NCBI RefSeq assembly: GCF_028416635.1
Contig: NZ_CP114013.1
Location: forward strand, 4,464,001 to 4,528,000
Length of the DNA stretch: 64,000 nucleotides
Reading direction: 5' to 3'
From: Baekduia alba
GTDB taxonomy: Bacteria; Actinomycetota; Thermoleophilia; Solirubrobacterales; Solirubrobacteraceae
The notes below the pieces were generated by a model. The model saw only the letters and a program-made list of their open reading frames with translations. It was not told the origin of the DNA and ran no database searches. Position 1 is the stretch's first letter. The number at the start of each line of letters is the position of its first letter. This document shows, piece after piece, positions 35,184 through 43,457 of this stretch. A program made the position numbers and the translations under genes.

Positions 35184-35269
35184 GCGCGCGAAAGACCTCG
35201 CCTGGCGGCTCGGCTTCCGGGCGGATGCTCGCCCAGGGGCTCGCCTCCGCGGTGGTGGGCTGCCGATGA
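35180..35269 (+). CDS. 29-residue micro-ORF 3 of the xseA leader array
   Basis: Third unit, identical to the second in protein sequence. Its TGA (35267-35269) overlaps the xseA start codon ATG (35266-35268), so ribosomes finishing this ORF are positioned to start xseA. Confidence 0.35.
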   Translation: MSARKTSPGGSASGRMLAQGLASAVVGCR

Positions 35270-36591
35270 GCGTCCAGCCTCGCCCCGAGGGCATCGCCGG
35301 CTCGTCGCTGGCCGGCCCGTTCCCGGTCGGCGCCTACGCGGAGAAGCTGCGCGAGGAGCTGCGCAAGCGCGCGCGGGTCCAGCTGTTCGGCGAGGTGTGG
35401 AACTTCCGCGCGAGCAAGGCCAAGATCTACTTCGAGTTGCGCGACGGCGACGGCGCGGTGCCCTGCTCGATGTGGCGCAACGACTTCGAGCGCCTGGGCC
35501 TCCAGCTCGGGTCGTTCACCGACGGCTGCCAGGTCGTGGTCGCCGGCGGGCCGGGCTACTACCCCGGCTCGCGCACGTCGTCGCCGTCGTTCTCGTTCGA
35601 CGTCAGCGGCCTGCGGATCGCCGGCGACGGCGACCTGCTCGCGCAGATGGAGGCGCTGCGCCGCGCGCTCGGCGCCGCCGGCCTCTTCGAGCCGCAGCGG
35701 CGGCTGCCGCGCCCGGCGCTGCCGCGCTGCATCGGCGTCGTCACCGGCGAAGGCGGCAAGGCGCGCGACGACGTGCTCGCCGGGCTGCGCCGGCGCGGCT
35801 GGGCGGGCAGGCTCGTGTGGGCGTTCGCGCCGGTGCAGGACCGCCACGCCGCGCCGCGCATCACCCAGGCGCTCCAGGACCTCGCCGCCGTCGAGGAGGT
35901 CGAGGTCGTGATCGTCGCGCGCGGCGGCGGCTCGCTGGCGGACCTGTTCGCGTTCTGCGACGAGACGCTGTGCCGGACCGTGGCGATGCTGCGCGTGCCG
36001 GTCGTCGCGAGCGTCGGCCACCACACCGACCGCACGCTGATCGACGACGTCGCGGCCGTCAGCTGCTCGACGCCGACGCACGCCGCCGAGGCGGCGGTGC
36101 CGACGCATCCGGTCGAGGCCCGCGCCGCGCTGGCGCGCTGCGCCGCGTCGCTGCAGACCCACGGCCGCCGCGCCGTCGTCACCCGCGCGCGGCATCTCGC
36201 GGCGCTCTCGCGCGCGCCCGCGCAGGCGATCGCGCGCCACCGCGTCGCGCTGCACCAGCGGCTGAAGGAGCTGCGCGCCGCGACGCGCCGGCGCGTGGTC
36301 GACGACCGCGAGCGCGTGACGCGCCGCGCCGGCGCCCTCCAGCGCAAGGCCGGCGCCGCCGCCGGCGCGCAGGACCGCGCGCGCCGCACCGCGCTGGACT
36401 CGCTGGCCGCGGCGCTCGCCGCCCACGATCCGGAGCGCACCGTCGCTCGCGGCTACGCGATCGTCGACGACGGCGCGGGCGCCATCGTCACCTCCGCCGA
36501 GCAGGCGCGCGCGCTCGGCGACGTCCGGCTGTTCTTCGCCGACGGGCCGGCGGACGCCAAGATCATCAACAAGAGGGAGGGCTCGTCGTGA
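35266..36591 (+). CDS. xseA: Exodeoxyribonuclease VII large subunit
   Basis: This 441-residue protein is the catalytic subunit of ExoVII, which degrades single-stranded DNA from both ends. An N-terminal OB-fold (about residues 15-110: VQLFGEVWNFRASKAKIYFELRD) precedes the catalytic domain with IGVVTGEGGKARDD, VIVARGGGSLADLFAFCDE and VASVGHHTDRTLIDDVA. A long basic coiled coil (about 270-395) ends in the beta-strand tail (RGYAIVDD). ATG 35266 lies at the end of a tandem-repeat leader, and xseB overlaps the 3' end by 4 bp (GTGA). Confidence 0.95.
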   Translation: MSVQPRPEGIAGSSLAGPFPVGAYAEKLREELRKRARVQLFGEVWNFRASKAKIYFELRDGDGAVPCSMWRNDFERLGLQLGSFTDGCQVVVAGGPGYYPGSRTSSPSFSFDVSGLRIAGDGDLLAQMEALRRALGAAGLFEPQRRLPRPALPRCIGVVTGEGGKARDDVLAGLRRRGWAGRLVWAFAPVQDRHAAPRITQALQDLAAVEEVEVVIVARGGGSLADLFAFCDETLCRTVAMLRVPVVASVGHHTDRTLIDDVAAVSCSTPTHAAEAAVPTHPVEARAALARCAASLQTHGRRAVVTRARHLAALSRAPAQAIARHRVALHQRLKELRAATRRRVVDDRERVTRRAGALQRKAGAAAGAQDRARRTALDSLAAALAAHDPERTVARGYAIVDDGAGAIVTSAEQARALGDVRLFFADGPADAKIINKREGSS

Positions 36592-36812
36592 GCGAGACCA
36601 TGACCTACGAGGGCGCGACCGCGCGGCTCGAGGCCATCATCAAGCGCCTGGACTCCGGCGAGGCCGGGCTGCGCGAGACGCTCGACCTCTGCCAGGAGGG
36701 GCGCGGGCTCGTCGAGTTCTGCGCCGGCGAGCTCGACGCCGTCGGCAAGGGGCTGGAGGAGCTGCGGCTCGACGAGCTCGTCGCGCGCCTCGAGCAGCGG
36801 CCGCCGGCATGA
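36588..36812 (+). CDS. xseB: Exodeoxyribonuclease VII small subunit
   Basis: This 74-residue helical protein has the typical XseB pattern: YEGATARLEAIIKRLDSGEAGLRETLDLCQEG, then a second helix ending GLEELRLDEL. Several copies coat the coiled coil of each XseA. The GTG start at 36588 overlaps the xseA TGA, and its own stop overlaps the next ATG, so three genes are chained by 4-bp overlaps. Confidence 0.93.
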   Translation: MSETMTYEGATARLEAIIKRLDSGEAGLRETLDLCQEGRGLVEFCAGELDAVGKGLEELRLDELVARLEQRPPA

Positions 36813-37876
36813 GCGAGGACCGCGGGATGCTCTGGTCGCGGGTCGCCGACCTGCCGCTGGAGATCGAGGACTACGCCTTGGAGCGCCTGGAGCGCGACGT
36901 GTCGTCGGACTTCACGCGCGTGTCGACCGTCCTGCGCCTGCGCGGCGGCGACGGCCACGAGGGCCTCGGGGAGGACGTCAGCTACGACGCCGAGGACCAG
37001 CTGGCGCTCCAGAACGCCGGCCCGACGCAGCCGCTGGCGGGCTCCTGGACGCTCGAGTCGTTCTGCGACCACCTCGCGACGCTCGACCTCTGGCCCGAGC
37101 CGGCCCGCCACGACGCGTCGGTGCTCTACCGCGTGTGGGCCTATGAGTCGGCGGCGCTGGACCTCGCGCTCCGCCAGGCGGGGCTGTCGATCACCGCCGC
37201 GCTTCAGCGCGAGGCGCGGCCGCTGACGTTCGTCGTGTCCCTGCGGCTCGGCGAGCCCGCGACGCTCGGCCCGCTGCGCGCCCGCCTGGACCCCTACCCC
37301 ACCACGCGCTTCAAGCTCGACCCGACGGCGTCGTGGGACGACGCGCTCGTCGCCCAGCTCGTCACCACCGGCGCGGTCGACACGGTGGACTTGAAGGGGC
37401 TGTACGTGGGGTCGGTCGTCGACAACCTGCCCGACCCGGCGCTCTACCGCCGCGTGGCCGAGGGCTTCCCGGACGCGTGGATCGAGGACCCGGCGATCGA
37501 CGACGCCACCTGGCCGGTGCTCGAGCCCCACCAGGACCGCATCACGTGGGACGCGAACATCCACAGCGTCGACGACATCGTCGCGCTGCCGTTCACGCCG
37601 CGGATGGTCAACGTCAAGCCCTCTCGGCTCGGCGGCCTGCGCCCGCTCTTCAAGGCCTATGAGTACTGCGAGGCCAACGACATCATGATGTACGGCGGCG
37701 GCCAGTTCGAGCTCGGCGTCGGCCGCGGCCACATCCAGTACCTCGCGGCGATCTTCCACCCCGACGGCCCCAACGACGTCGCGCCGGGCGGCTACAACCT
37801 CGTGGACCCACCCGCGGGCCTGCCGTCCTCGCCGCTGCCGGTGCTGGCGAGCCCCACCGGCTTCAGCTGGGGCTAG
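36809..37876 (+). CDS. Enolase-superfamily (MR/MLE-type) enzyme
   Basis: This 355-residue TIM-barrel enzyme has the mandelate racemase/muconate lactonising architecture. In order: capping domain (about 1-130), a lysine in RFKLDPT, metal ligands in VDLKG, WIEDPA and WDANIHS, and the second-side lysine in NVKPSRLGG. Members abstract a proton next to a carboxylate; o-succinylbenzoate synthases, epimerases and racemases all fit, so the reaction is undetermined. It overlaps xseB by 4 bp, an unusual partner for ExoVII. A strong terminator follows 12 bp after its stop. Confidence 0.82.
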   Translation: MSEDRGMLWSRVADLPLEIEDYALERLERDVSSDFTRVSTVLRLRGGDGHEGLGEDVSYDAEDQLALQNAGPTQPLAGSWTLESFCDHLATLDLWPEPARHDASVLYRVWAYESAALDLALRQAGLSITAALQREARPLTFVVSLRLGEPATLGPLRARLDPYPTTRFKLDPTASWDDALVAQLVTTGAVDTVDLKGLYVGSVVDNLPDPALYRRVAEGFPDAWIEDPAIDDATWPVLEPHQDRITWDANIHSVDDIVALPFTPRMVNVKPSRLGGLRPLFKAYEYCEANDIMMYGGGQFELGVGRGHIQYLAAIFHPDGPNDVAPGGYNLVDPPAGLPSSPLPVLASPTGFSWG

Positions 37877-37887
37877 CCCGGAACGCG

Positions 37888-37919
37888 GAAGGGCCCGCAC
37901 GCGAGCGCGCGGGCCCTTC
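37888..37919 (+). terminator. Intrinsic terminator after the xse operon
   Basis: A perfect 11-bp stem, GAAGGGCCCGC with GCGGGCCCTTC, closes a 10-base loop and is followed by a pyrimidine-rich stretch (ACGCCTCTCCTCC). It lies 12 bp after the stop of the enolase-superfamily gene and ends the operon that includes xseA and xseB. Confidence 0.85.
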
Positions 37920-38104
37920 ACGCCTCTCCTCCTCCGGGAAGACGCGCGAGAGCCTACAGGCGGGCTGCGCATCCGACCACCCGCGCGGGAAGGTCGCGAG
38001 GTTGCCTCCGCGGCGGCGCGTCCCTAGATTCGGCCCGACGGGCGCGACCGAGGCTCGGCTGTGCGGGACGGTGGCGCCGCCAACCACCCACGAGGAGCAG
38101 CATC

Positions 38105-38722
38105 ATGGACATGAAGCTCGAGGTCGTCGTGATCCCCGTCTCCGACGTGGACCGCGCCAAGGCGTTCTACGAGCAGCTCGGCTGGCGGCTGGACGCCGAC
38201 TTCGCCACCGACGCGACGTTCCGCGTCGTGCAGCTCACGCCACCGGGCTCGGACGCGTCGATCATCTTCGGCACGGGCCTCACCGACGCGACCCCCGGCT
38301 CCTACGACGGCCTCCAGCTCGTCGTCGAAGACATCGCGGCCGCCCACGACGAGCTCGCCGCTCGCGGCGTCGCGGTCGACGACGTCTTCCACGACGCCGG
38401 CGGGATCTTCCACCACGCCGGCACGACCGACCGTGTCCCCGGCCCCGCCCCGGACAACGGCACCTACGGCTCGTTCCTGTCGTTCGCCGACCCGGACGGC
38501 AACGGCTGGATCGTCCAGGAGGTCACGACGCGCCTCCCCGGCCGCGTCGAGGACAAGCCCGCGAGCTACGCGTCGACGCCCGACCTCGTCGACGCGCTGA
38601 AGCGCGCGGCGGCCGCCCACGGCGAGCACGAGGCCCGCACCGGCGAGGCCGACGCCGACTGGCCGGAGTGGTACGCCGACTACATGGTGCGCGAGCGGAC
38701 CGGGCAGGAGCTGCCGTCGTGA
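38105..38722 (+). CDS. VOC-family (glyoxalase-like) protein
   Basis: This 205-residue protein has a glyoxalase/bleomycin-resistance fold at residues 3-145: VVIPVSDVDRAKAFYEQLGWRLD, then FADPDGNGWIVQEV with the C-terminal metal-ligand position. A C-terminal extension of about 60 residues contains DADWPEWYADYMVRE, seen in some dioxygenase-like members. GAGGAG upstream supports ATG 38105. It overlaps the next gene by 4 bp (GTGA), so a redox pathway with that flavoenzyme is possible. The substrate is unknown. Confidence 0.85.
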   Translation: MDMKLEVVVIPVSDVDRAKAFYEQLGWRLDADFATDATFRVVQLTPPGSDASIIFGTGLTDATPGSYDGLQLVVEDIAAAHDELAARGVAVDDVFHDAGGIFHHAGTTDRVPGPAPDNGTYGSFLSFADPDGNGWIVQEVTTRLPGRVEDKPASYASTPDLVDALKRAAAAHGEHEARTGEADADWPEWYADYMVRERTGQELPS

Positions 38723-40059
38723 GCGCCGACTACGACGCGATCGTGCTCGGCGCCGGCTCGCCCGGCGAGCACTGCGCGGGCGCCCTCGCGGAGGGCGGCC
38801 TGCGGGTCGCCGTCGTCGAGCGCCAGCTGGTCGGCGGCGAGTGCTCCTACTGGGCGTGCATCCCGTCCAAGACGCTGCTGCGCCCCGGCGAGGCCGCGCA
38901 CGCCGCCCGCGAGGCGGCGGTGCCCGACGCGCAGGTCGACGTCACCGCCGCGCTGGGCTGGCGCGACTTCATGGTGTCCAACTACTCCGACGACGGCGCG
39001 GCGCAGTGGCTGAAGGACACGGGCATCGACCTGGTGCGCGGCCACGGGCGGCTCGCCGGACCGGGCGCGGTCGAGGTCGACGGCGTCCGCTACACCGCCG
39101 ACCACGTGGTCCTCGCCACCGGCGCGGACCCGTTCATCCCGCCGATCCACGGCCTCCGCGAGCTCGAAGGGATCTGGACCAATCGCGAGGTGACCGGCAT
39201 GAAGGCCGTCCCGCGCCGGCTGCTGATCCTCGGCGGCGGGGCGGTCGGCGTGGAGATGGCGCAGGCCGTGCGCCGCCTGGGCGGCGAGGTCGCCGTCGTC
39301 GAGGGCGCCGAGCGCGTCCTCGCCCACGAGGCGGCGCCGCTGGGCCACGCGGTCGGCGAGGTCCTGCGCCGCGACGGTGTCGAGCTCGCGCTCGGCGTGC
39401 ACGCGGTCCAGGCGCGGCGCGTGGACGACGACTACCTCCTCGTGCTCGACGACGGGCGCGAGCTGCGCGGCGACCAGCTGCTCGTCGCCACCGGCCGGCG
39501 CCCGCGGGTCGCCGACGTCGGCCTGGAGACCGTGGGCGTCGCGCCCGACCCGCACGGGGTCGCCGTCGACCCGCACATGCGCGTGAGCGAGCAGCTGTGG
39601 GCGCTCGGCGACGTCGTCGGGATCTGGCCGACCACGCACGTCGGCAAGTACCAGGGCGAGATCGTGGCCGCCAACGTCCTGGGCGAGTCGCGGACCGCCA
39701 ACTACGACGCGGTCCCGCGCGTGGTGTACACCGACCCGCAGGCCGCGGCGGTCGGCGCCACCGAGGCGCCGTTCAGCGCGACGGCCGCGCTGAACGCCAT
39801 CGCCAAGACCGAGACCTACACGCGGGCCTACGCCGAGTCGAACGGCTACCTGACGCTGCTCAGCGACGGCGAGCGGCTGACCGGCGCCCACGCGCTCGGC
39901 CCGGAGGCCGGCGAGTGGCTGCAGCAGGCGACGCTGGCCATCCGCGCCGGCGTGCCGCTCGACGTCCTGCGCGACACCATCCAGCCGTTCCCGACGTTCT
40001 CGGAGATCTACGTCGGCGCGCTCGCCGCGCTGCGCACCGCCGCCGCCGCTAGGGGTTGA
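38719..40059 (+). CDS. FAD-dependent pyridine nucleotide-disulfide oxidoreductase
   Basis: This 446-residue protein has the class I disulfide reductase fold. FAD motif AIVLGAGSPGEHCA, redox pair C43-x4-C48 in GGECSYWACIPSK, NAD(P) motif LLILGGGAVGVEMA, and FAD site ALGDVVG are present. The C-terminal dimerisation domain (about 330-446) lacks the usual His-x4-Glu end: the region reads IQPFPTFSEIY, as in mercuric-reductase-like relatives. It is not a normal lipoamide dehydrogenase, as no 2-oxoacid complex genes are near. GTG 38719 is coupled to the VOC gene; the 3' end overlaps the convergent LLM gene by 11 bp. Confidence 0.87.
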   Translation: MSADYDAIVLGAGSPGEHCAGALAEGGLRVAVVERQLVGGECSYWACIPSKTLLRPGEAAHAAREAAVPDAQVDVTAALGWRDFMVSNYSDDGAAQWLKDTGIDLVRGHGRLAGPGAVEVDGVRYTADHVVLATGADPFIPPIHGLRELEGIWTNREVTGMKAVPRRLLILGGGAVGVEMAQAVRRLGGEVAVVEGAERVLAHEAAPLGHAVGEVLRRDGVELALGVHAVQARRVDDDYLLVLDDGRELRGDQLLVATGRRPRVADVGLETVGVAPDPHGVAVDPHMRVSEQLWALGDVVGIWPTTHVGKYQGEIVAANVLGESRTANYDAVPRVVYTDPQAAAVGATEAPFSATAALNAIAKTETYTRAYAESNGYLTLLSDGERLTGAHALGPEAGEWLQQATLAIRAGVPLDVLRDTIQPFPTFSEIYVGALAALRTAAAARG

Positions 40060-41008
40060 GCACCGGCGCGAGCGTCGCGCCGGCGAGCGCGATCGCGTCG
40101 AGGTCGTGGACGTCCGGCATCGAGAACGTCACGCCCTCGATCCCGACGTCGCGGAGGGCTCCGACGCGCTCGAGCAGCTGGTCGGGCGTGCCGGCGAACG
40201 TGTTGGCGATCCGGTCGGCCGGCAGGCCGGCGTCGCGCATCCCCTGGACCTTGGCCTTCACGCCTTCCTCGGTCTCGGCGACCGCGAGGCTCATCATCGC
40301 GGTCTTGGTGATCTCGGCCGGGTCGCGGCCGACGGTCTCGCAGTGCCCCGCGAGGACGCCGAGGAGGTGCTCGGCCCGCTCGGCGTCGCCGAAGAGGTTG
40401 CAGCCGTCGGCGTACTGGGCGACCATCCGCAGGGTCTTCTTCTCGCCGCTGCCGCCGACGAGGATCGGGATGTCGCCGCGCAGCGGCTTCGGGTTGTTGT
40501 AGGCGTCGGCGACGGAGTGGCGGTCACCGGCGACGGTCGCCTGCCCCTGGGTGAACATCGCGCGCGCGATCTTCAGGTGGTCCTCGAGGCGCTCGAAGCG
40601 CTCCTTCAGCGACGGGAACGCGTAGCCGTAGGCGTCGTGCTCGGCCTCGAACCAGCCGGCGCCGATGCCGTGGAAGGCGCGGCCGCCCGAGATGATGTCC
40701 AACGTCGTCGTGATCTTCGCGTGCTGGGCGGGGTTGCGGTACGTCACGCCACCGACGAGCAGGCCCAGGTTGATGGTCTTGGTCCGCGCGGCGATGCCGG
40801 CCAGCATCGTGTTGCCCTCGAACATCCAGTTCTGCGGTGGCCCGACGGGCGGGATCTGGTGGTAGTGGTCCATCAGCGTCACCGCCGAGCAGCCCGCGGC
40901 CTCCGCCGCCGTCGCGATGTCCACCAGCTTGTCGAACACGGCCTCGGGTCCGATTCCGGGGTAGTTGAAGTTCGGCAGGTGGAGGTCGAGCTGGACAGGA
41001 GCGCGCAT
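40049..41008 (-). CDS. LLM-class F420-dependent oxidoreductase
   Basis: This 319-residue luciferase-like protein shows VTLMDHYHQIPPVG, INLGLLVGGVTYRNPAQHAK, GRAFHGIGAGWFEAEHDAYGYAFP and IPILVGGSGEKKTLR, typical of F420-dependent members. The reaction and substrate are unknown. ATG 41008 starts MRAPVQLDLHLPNF. It is convergent with the disulfide oxidoreductase (11-bp overlap) and divergent from the 3-hydroxyacyl-CoA dehydrogenase, 56 bp away. Confidence 0.9.
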   Translation of the reverse strand: MRAPVQLDLHLPNFNYPGIGPEAVFDKLVDIATAAEAAGCSAVTLMDHYHQIPPVGPPQNWMFEGNTMLAGIAARTKTINLGLLVGGVTYRNPAQHAKITTTLDIISGGRAFHGIGAGWFEAEHDAYGYAFPSLKERFERLEDHLKIARAMFTQGQATVAGDRHSVADAYNNPKPLRGDIPILVGGSGEKKTLRMVAQYADGCNLFGDAERAEHLLGVLAGHCETVGRDPAEITKTAMMSLAVAETEEGVKAKVQGMRDAGLPADRIANTFAGTPDQLLERVGALRDVGIEGVTFSMPDVHDLDAIALAGATLAPVLNP

Positions 41009-41064
41009 GGCCTGACCGTACCCCGCGACGCCCGACCCGTCCCACCCGGTAGAACTCCCGCCCT

Positions 41065-41862
41065 ATGCACGAGCGACTTGGCATCGTCGGCAGCGGCGCG
41101 ATCGCCTGTGGGCTGGCGGCCGCGGCCGCCCGGCACGGTGAGGTCGTCCTCTGGGCGCGGTCCGACGGTTCGGCCCAGCGCGCGCGGGCGGCCGTCGAGA
41201 AGGCGTGCGGGAAGCTCAGCGGCGAGGTCAACGCCGAGCACGTCTCGATCGTGCAGGACCTCGACGCGCTGGGCGGCGTGACCGCCGTCGTCGAGGCGGT
41301 CGTCGAGGACGTCGCCGCCAAGGCGCAGCTGTGGGGCGCGCTCGGCCAGGTCGTCGACGACGGCGCGCTGCTCGGCTCGACCACCTCGTCGCTCTCGGTC
41401 GCCGACCTCGCGCAGGCCAGCGGCGCGCCCGAGCGCTTCGTCGGCCTCCACGTCTTCAACCCGGTCCCGAAGATGAAGCTCGTCGAGCTCGCGTTCCCGG
41501 CGGAGGCCTCGGAGGACACGCGCGCGCGGTCGGTCGCGTTGTGCGAGGGGTTGGGCAAGACCGCGGTCGTCGTGCCCGACATCCCCGGCTTCGTCGTCAA
41601 CCGGCTGCTGTTCCCCTACCTCTTCAGCGCCGTCGCGCTGCAGGAGGAGACCGGCCTGCCCGCCGAGTCCATCGACACCTGCATGCAGCTCGGCGCCGGC
41701 CACCCGATGGGGCCGCTGGCGCTCCTGGACTTCGTCGGCCTCGACGTCGCCCAGGCGATCGGCGACGCGATCGGCTCCGCGGTCCCGGCGTCGCTCACCG
41801 CGCTGGTCGACGACGGCAGGCTCGGCCGCAAGTCCGGCGCCGGCTTCTACGCGTACGACTGA
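41065..41862 (+). CDS. 3-hydroxyacyl-CoA dehydrogenase family protein
   Basis: This 265-residue protein has the Rossmann motif LGIVGSGAIACGLAAAAARHG, the catalytic histidine region FVGLHVFNPVPKMKLVE, and the C-terminal dimerisation domain GFVVNRLLFPYLF, GAGHPMGPLALLDFVGLD and RKSGAGFYAYD. It is shorter than the usual 280 residues. It oxidises 3-hydroxyacyl-CoA (for example 3-hydroxybutyryl-CoA) with NAD+. It stands alone and overlaps the convergent LysR gene by 16 bp. Confidence 0.9.
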   Translation: MHERLGIVGSGAIACGLAAAAARHGEVVLWARSDGSAQRARAAVEKACGKLSGEVNAEHVSIVQDLDALGGVTAVVEAVVEDVAAKAQLWGALGQVVDDGALLGSTTSSLSVADLAQASGAPERFVGLHVFNPVPKMKLVELAFPAEASEDTRARSVALCEGLGKTAVVVPDIPGFVVNRLLFPYLFSAVALQEETGLPAESIDTCMQLGAGHPMGPLALLDFVGLDVAQAIGDAIGSAVPASLTALVDDGRLGRKSGAGFYAYD

Positions 41863-42764
41863 ACGCCCAGCAGCGTCCGCGCGGCCTCGACCAGGACGTC
41901 GACCAGCGCGGTCGCGCTCGCCGGCCGCGGCCCTTCGGGCACGGTGATCGCGCACAGCGTGCGCGACGGCGGGTCGTCGCCGGCGATCGGGCGCGCGACC
42001 ACGCGGTCCTGACCCGTCAGCGCCAGGTACGGCACCAGCGCCACGCCGGCGCCCGCGGCGACGAAGCCCTGCACGGCGCCGTAGTCGGCGCTGGAGAACA
42101 CGACCTCGGGCTCGAAGCCCGCGGCCGCGCACGCCCCGCGCACGAGGCCCGCGCAGAACGCGGTCGGCGCGACCCACGGCTCGGCCGCCAGCGACGCCAG
42201 CTCGATCGGGCCCTCGCCGACCAGCGGGTGACCCACGGGCAGCACGACCCACAGCGGGTCCTCGGCGACGACCGTCCGCGCCAGCCCGTCGAGCACCTCG
42301 ACGCCGTTGGGCTCGAAGACCACCGCGACGTCGCAGGCGCCGGCCCGCACGGCGGCGACCGCCGGGACCGGGTCCTCCTCGGCCAGGTGCAGCTCGACGT
42401 CGGGGAAGCGCTCGCGGTAGCGCGACACCGCCGCCGGCACCAGCGCGGTCCAGGACGACTCGAACGCCGCCAGCCGCACCAACCCGCCGCGCAGCCGGGC
42501 GAGCTCGTCGAGCTCGGCGCGCGCCGCCGCGAGCTGGCCGAGGACGATCGCGGCGTGCCGGTCCAGGACCGCGCCCGCCTGCGTCAGCCGGGCGCCGCGC
42601 GCGCCGCGCTCGACCAGCACGGCGCCGACCTCGCGCTCGAGCGCCGCGACCTGCTGCGAGATCGCCGACGGCGTGTACTGGAGCTCGACGGCGGCCGCGG
42701 CGAACGAGCCGTGCTCGGCGACGGCGCGCAGGACGCGCAGGCGGCGGACGTCGGGCTCGGGCAT
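41847..42764 (-). CDS. LysR-family transcriptional regulator
   Basis: This 305-residue regulator has an N-terminal winged helix (LRVLRAVAEHGSFAAAAVELQYTPSAISQQVAALE) and a periplasmic-binding-like effector domain from about residue 90. It is divergent from the GST gene over a 72-bp gap that holds the LysR-box-like GTT-N7-AAC (GTTAGCCGTCAAC, about 42778-42790). It may regulate itself and the GST gene. ATG 42764 gives the normal start. Confidence 0.9.
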   Translation of the reverse strand: MPEPDVRRLRVLRAVAEHGSFAAAAVELQYTPSAISQQVAALEREVGAVLVERGARGARLTQAGAVLDRHAAIVLGQLAAARAELDELARLRGGLVRLAAFESSWTALVPAAVSRYRERFPDVELHLAEEDPVPAVAAVRAGACDVAVVFEPNGVEVLDGLARTVVAEDPLWVVLPVGHPLVGEGPIELASLAAEPWVAPTAFCAGLVRGACAAAGFEPEVVFSSADYGAVQGFVAAGAGVALVPYLALTGQDRVVARPIAGDDPPSRTLCAITVPEGPRPASATALVDVLVEAARTLLGVQSYA

Positions 42765-42836
42765 GAAGCGCAGCTTACGTTAGCCGTCAACAACAACAGT
42801 CGCGCTTGGCTCAGGACTCCGGCAGGGTCCCGGCCC

Positions 42837-43457
42837 ATGCGGATTCACGCCATCCCCCACTCCACGAACGTCCACCGCGTCGCGCTCGCGCTCGGCCTCA
42901 AGGGCGTCGCGGTCGACGCGTGGGTCCAGCACGCGCCCGACGACCGCGCGGCCATCCGCGCCGTCTCCGGCCAGGATCTCGTCCCGGTGGTCGAGACCGA
43001 CGACGGCCGGATCCTCACCGACTCGATGTCGATCGTCGCGTGGATCGACGCGACCTGGCCCGAGCCGGCCCGGCTGTATCCAGAGGATCCCGCCCTGCGC
43101 GCCCAGATCGACGCCTTCATCACGTTCTTCAACGTCGTGTGGAAGCTTCCGCCGAACGCGATCGAGGCCGAGCGGCGCAGAGCGCGGCCCGACGCGGCGC
43201 GGATCGCGGCCTGGGTGGCTCAGCTGCAAGGCTGGCAGCACGGCTTCGAGGGGCTGCTGCACGGCCGGCCCTACCTGTTCGGGACCGACGGCCCGAGCGC
43301 CGCCGACATCTGCGCCTATCCGTTCCTGCGCTTCACGACCTCGTCGGACCCCGACGACGACGACCTCTTCCACGGCGTGCTGTTGGAGCACCTGCCCGGC
43401 GACTTCCCGGACCTCGCCGCGTGGATCGCGCGAATGGCTCGACTCCCGCTGTCCTAG
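42837..43457 (+). CDS. Glutathione S-transferase-like protein
   Basis: This 206-residue protein has an N-terminal thioredoxin-like GST domain (MRIHAIPHSTNVHRVALAL, with DLVPVVETDDGRILTDSMSIVAWID) and a helical C-terminal domain with SAADICAYPFL. The serine and asparagine after PHS are plausible thiol-activating residues. Actinobacteria usually lack glutathione, so the thiol may differ or the protein may act otherwise. The divergent LysR is a likely regulator. The stop is directly followed by a 59-bp tandem repeat array. Confidence 0.85.
   Translation: MRIHAIPHSTNVHRVALALGLKGVAVDAWVQHAPDDRAAIRAVSGQDLVPVVETDDGRILTDSMSIVAWIDATWPEPARLYPEDPALRAQIDAFITFFNVVWKLPPNAIEAERRRARPDAARIAAWVAQLQGWQHGFEGLLHGRPYLFGTDGPSAADICAYPFLRFTTSSDPDDDDLFHGVLLEHLPGDFPDLAAWIARMARLPLS

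Larger units (their letters stand above)
35008..35265 (+). repeat. Three tandem 86-bp units ending in a start codon
   Basis: Units start at 35008, 35094 and 35180, each exactly 86 bp; the next unit position (35266) is the xseA start codon. Units 2 and 3 are identical by eye; unit 1 differs at a few bases. Each unit ends with GGTGGTGGGCTGCCG in front of ATG, a Shine-Dalgarno-like stretch 6 bases from the start. The unit thus looks like a repeated copy of the xseA translation-initiation region. As 86 is not a multiple of 3, each unit shifts frame. An imperfect inverted repeat (GCCTGGCG/CGCCCAGG) lies inside each unit. Confidence 0.9.

Noticed and set aside
35008-35269. Repeat within one long coding sequence
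   Set aside because: The 86-bp period shifts the frame at each unit and each frame is closed by a stop, so no continuous repeat protein is encoded.
38719-40059. Dihydrolipoamide dehydrogenase
   Set aside because: The redox cysteines are present, but the family C-terminal His-Pro motif is absent and no 2-oxoacid dehydrogenase genes are near.
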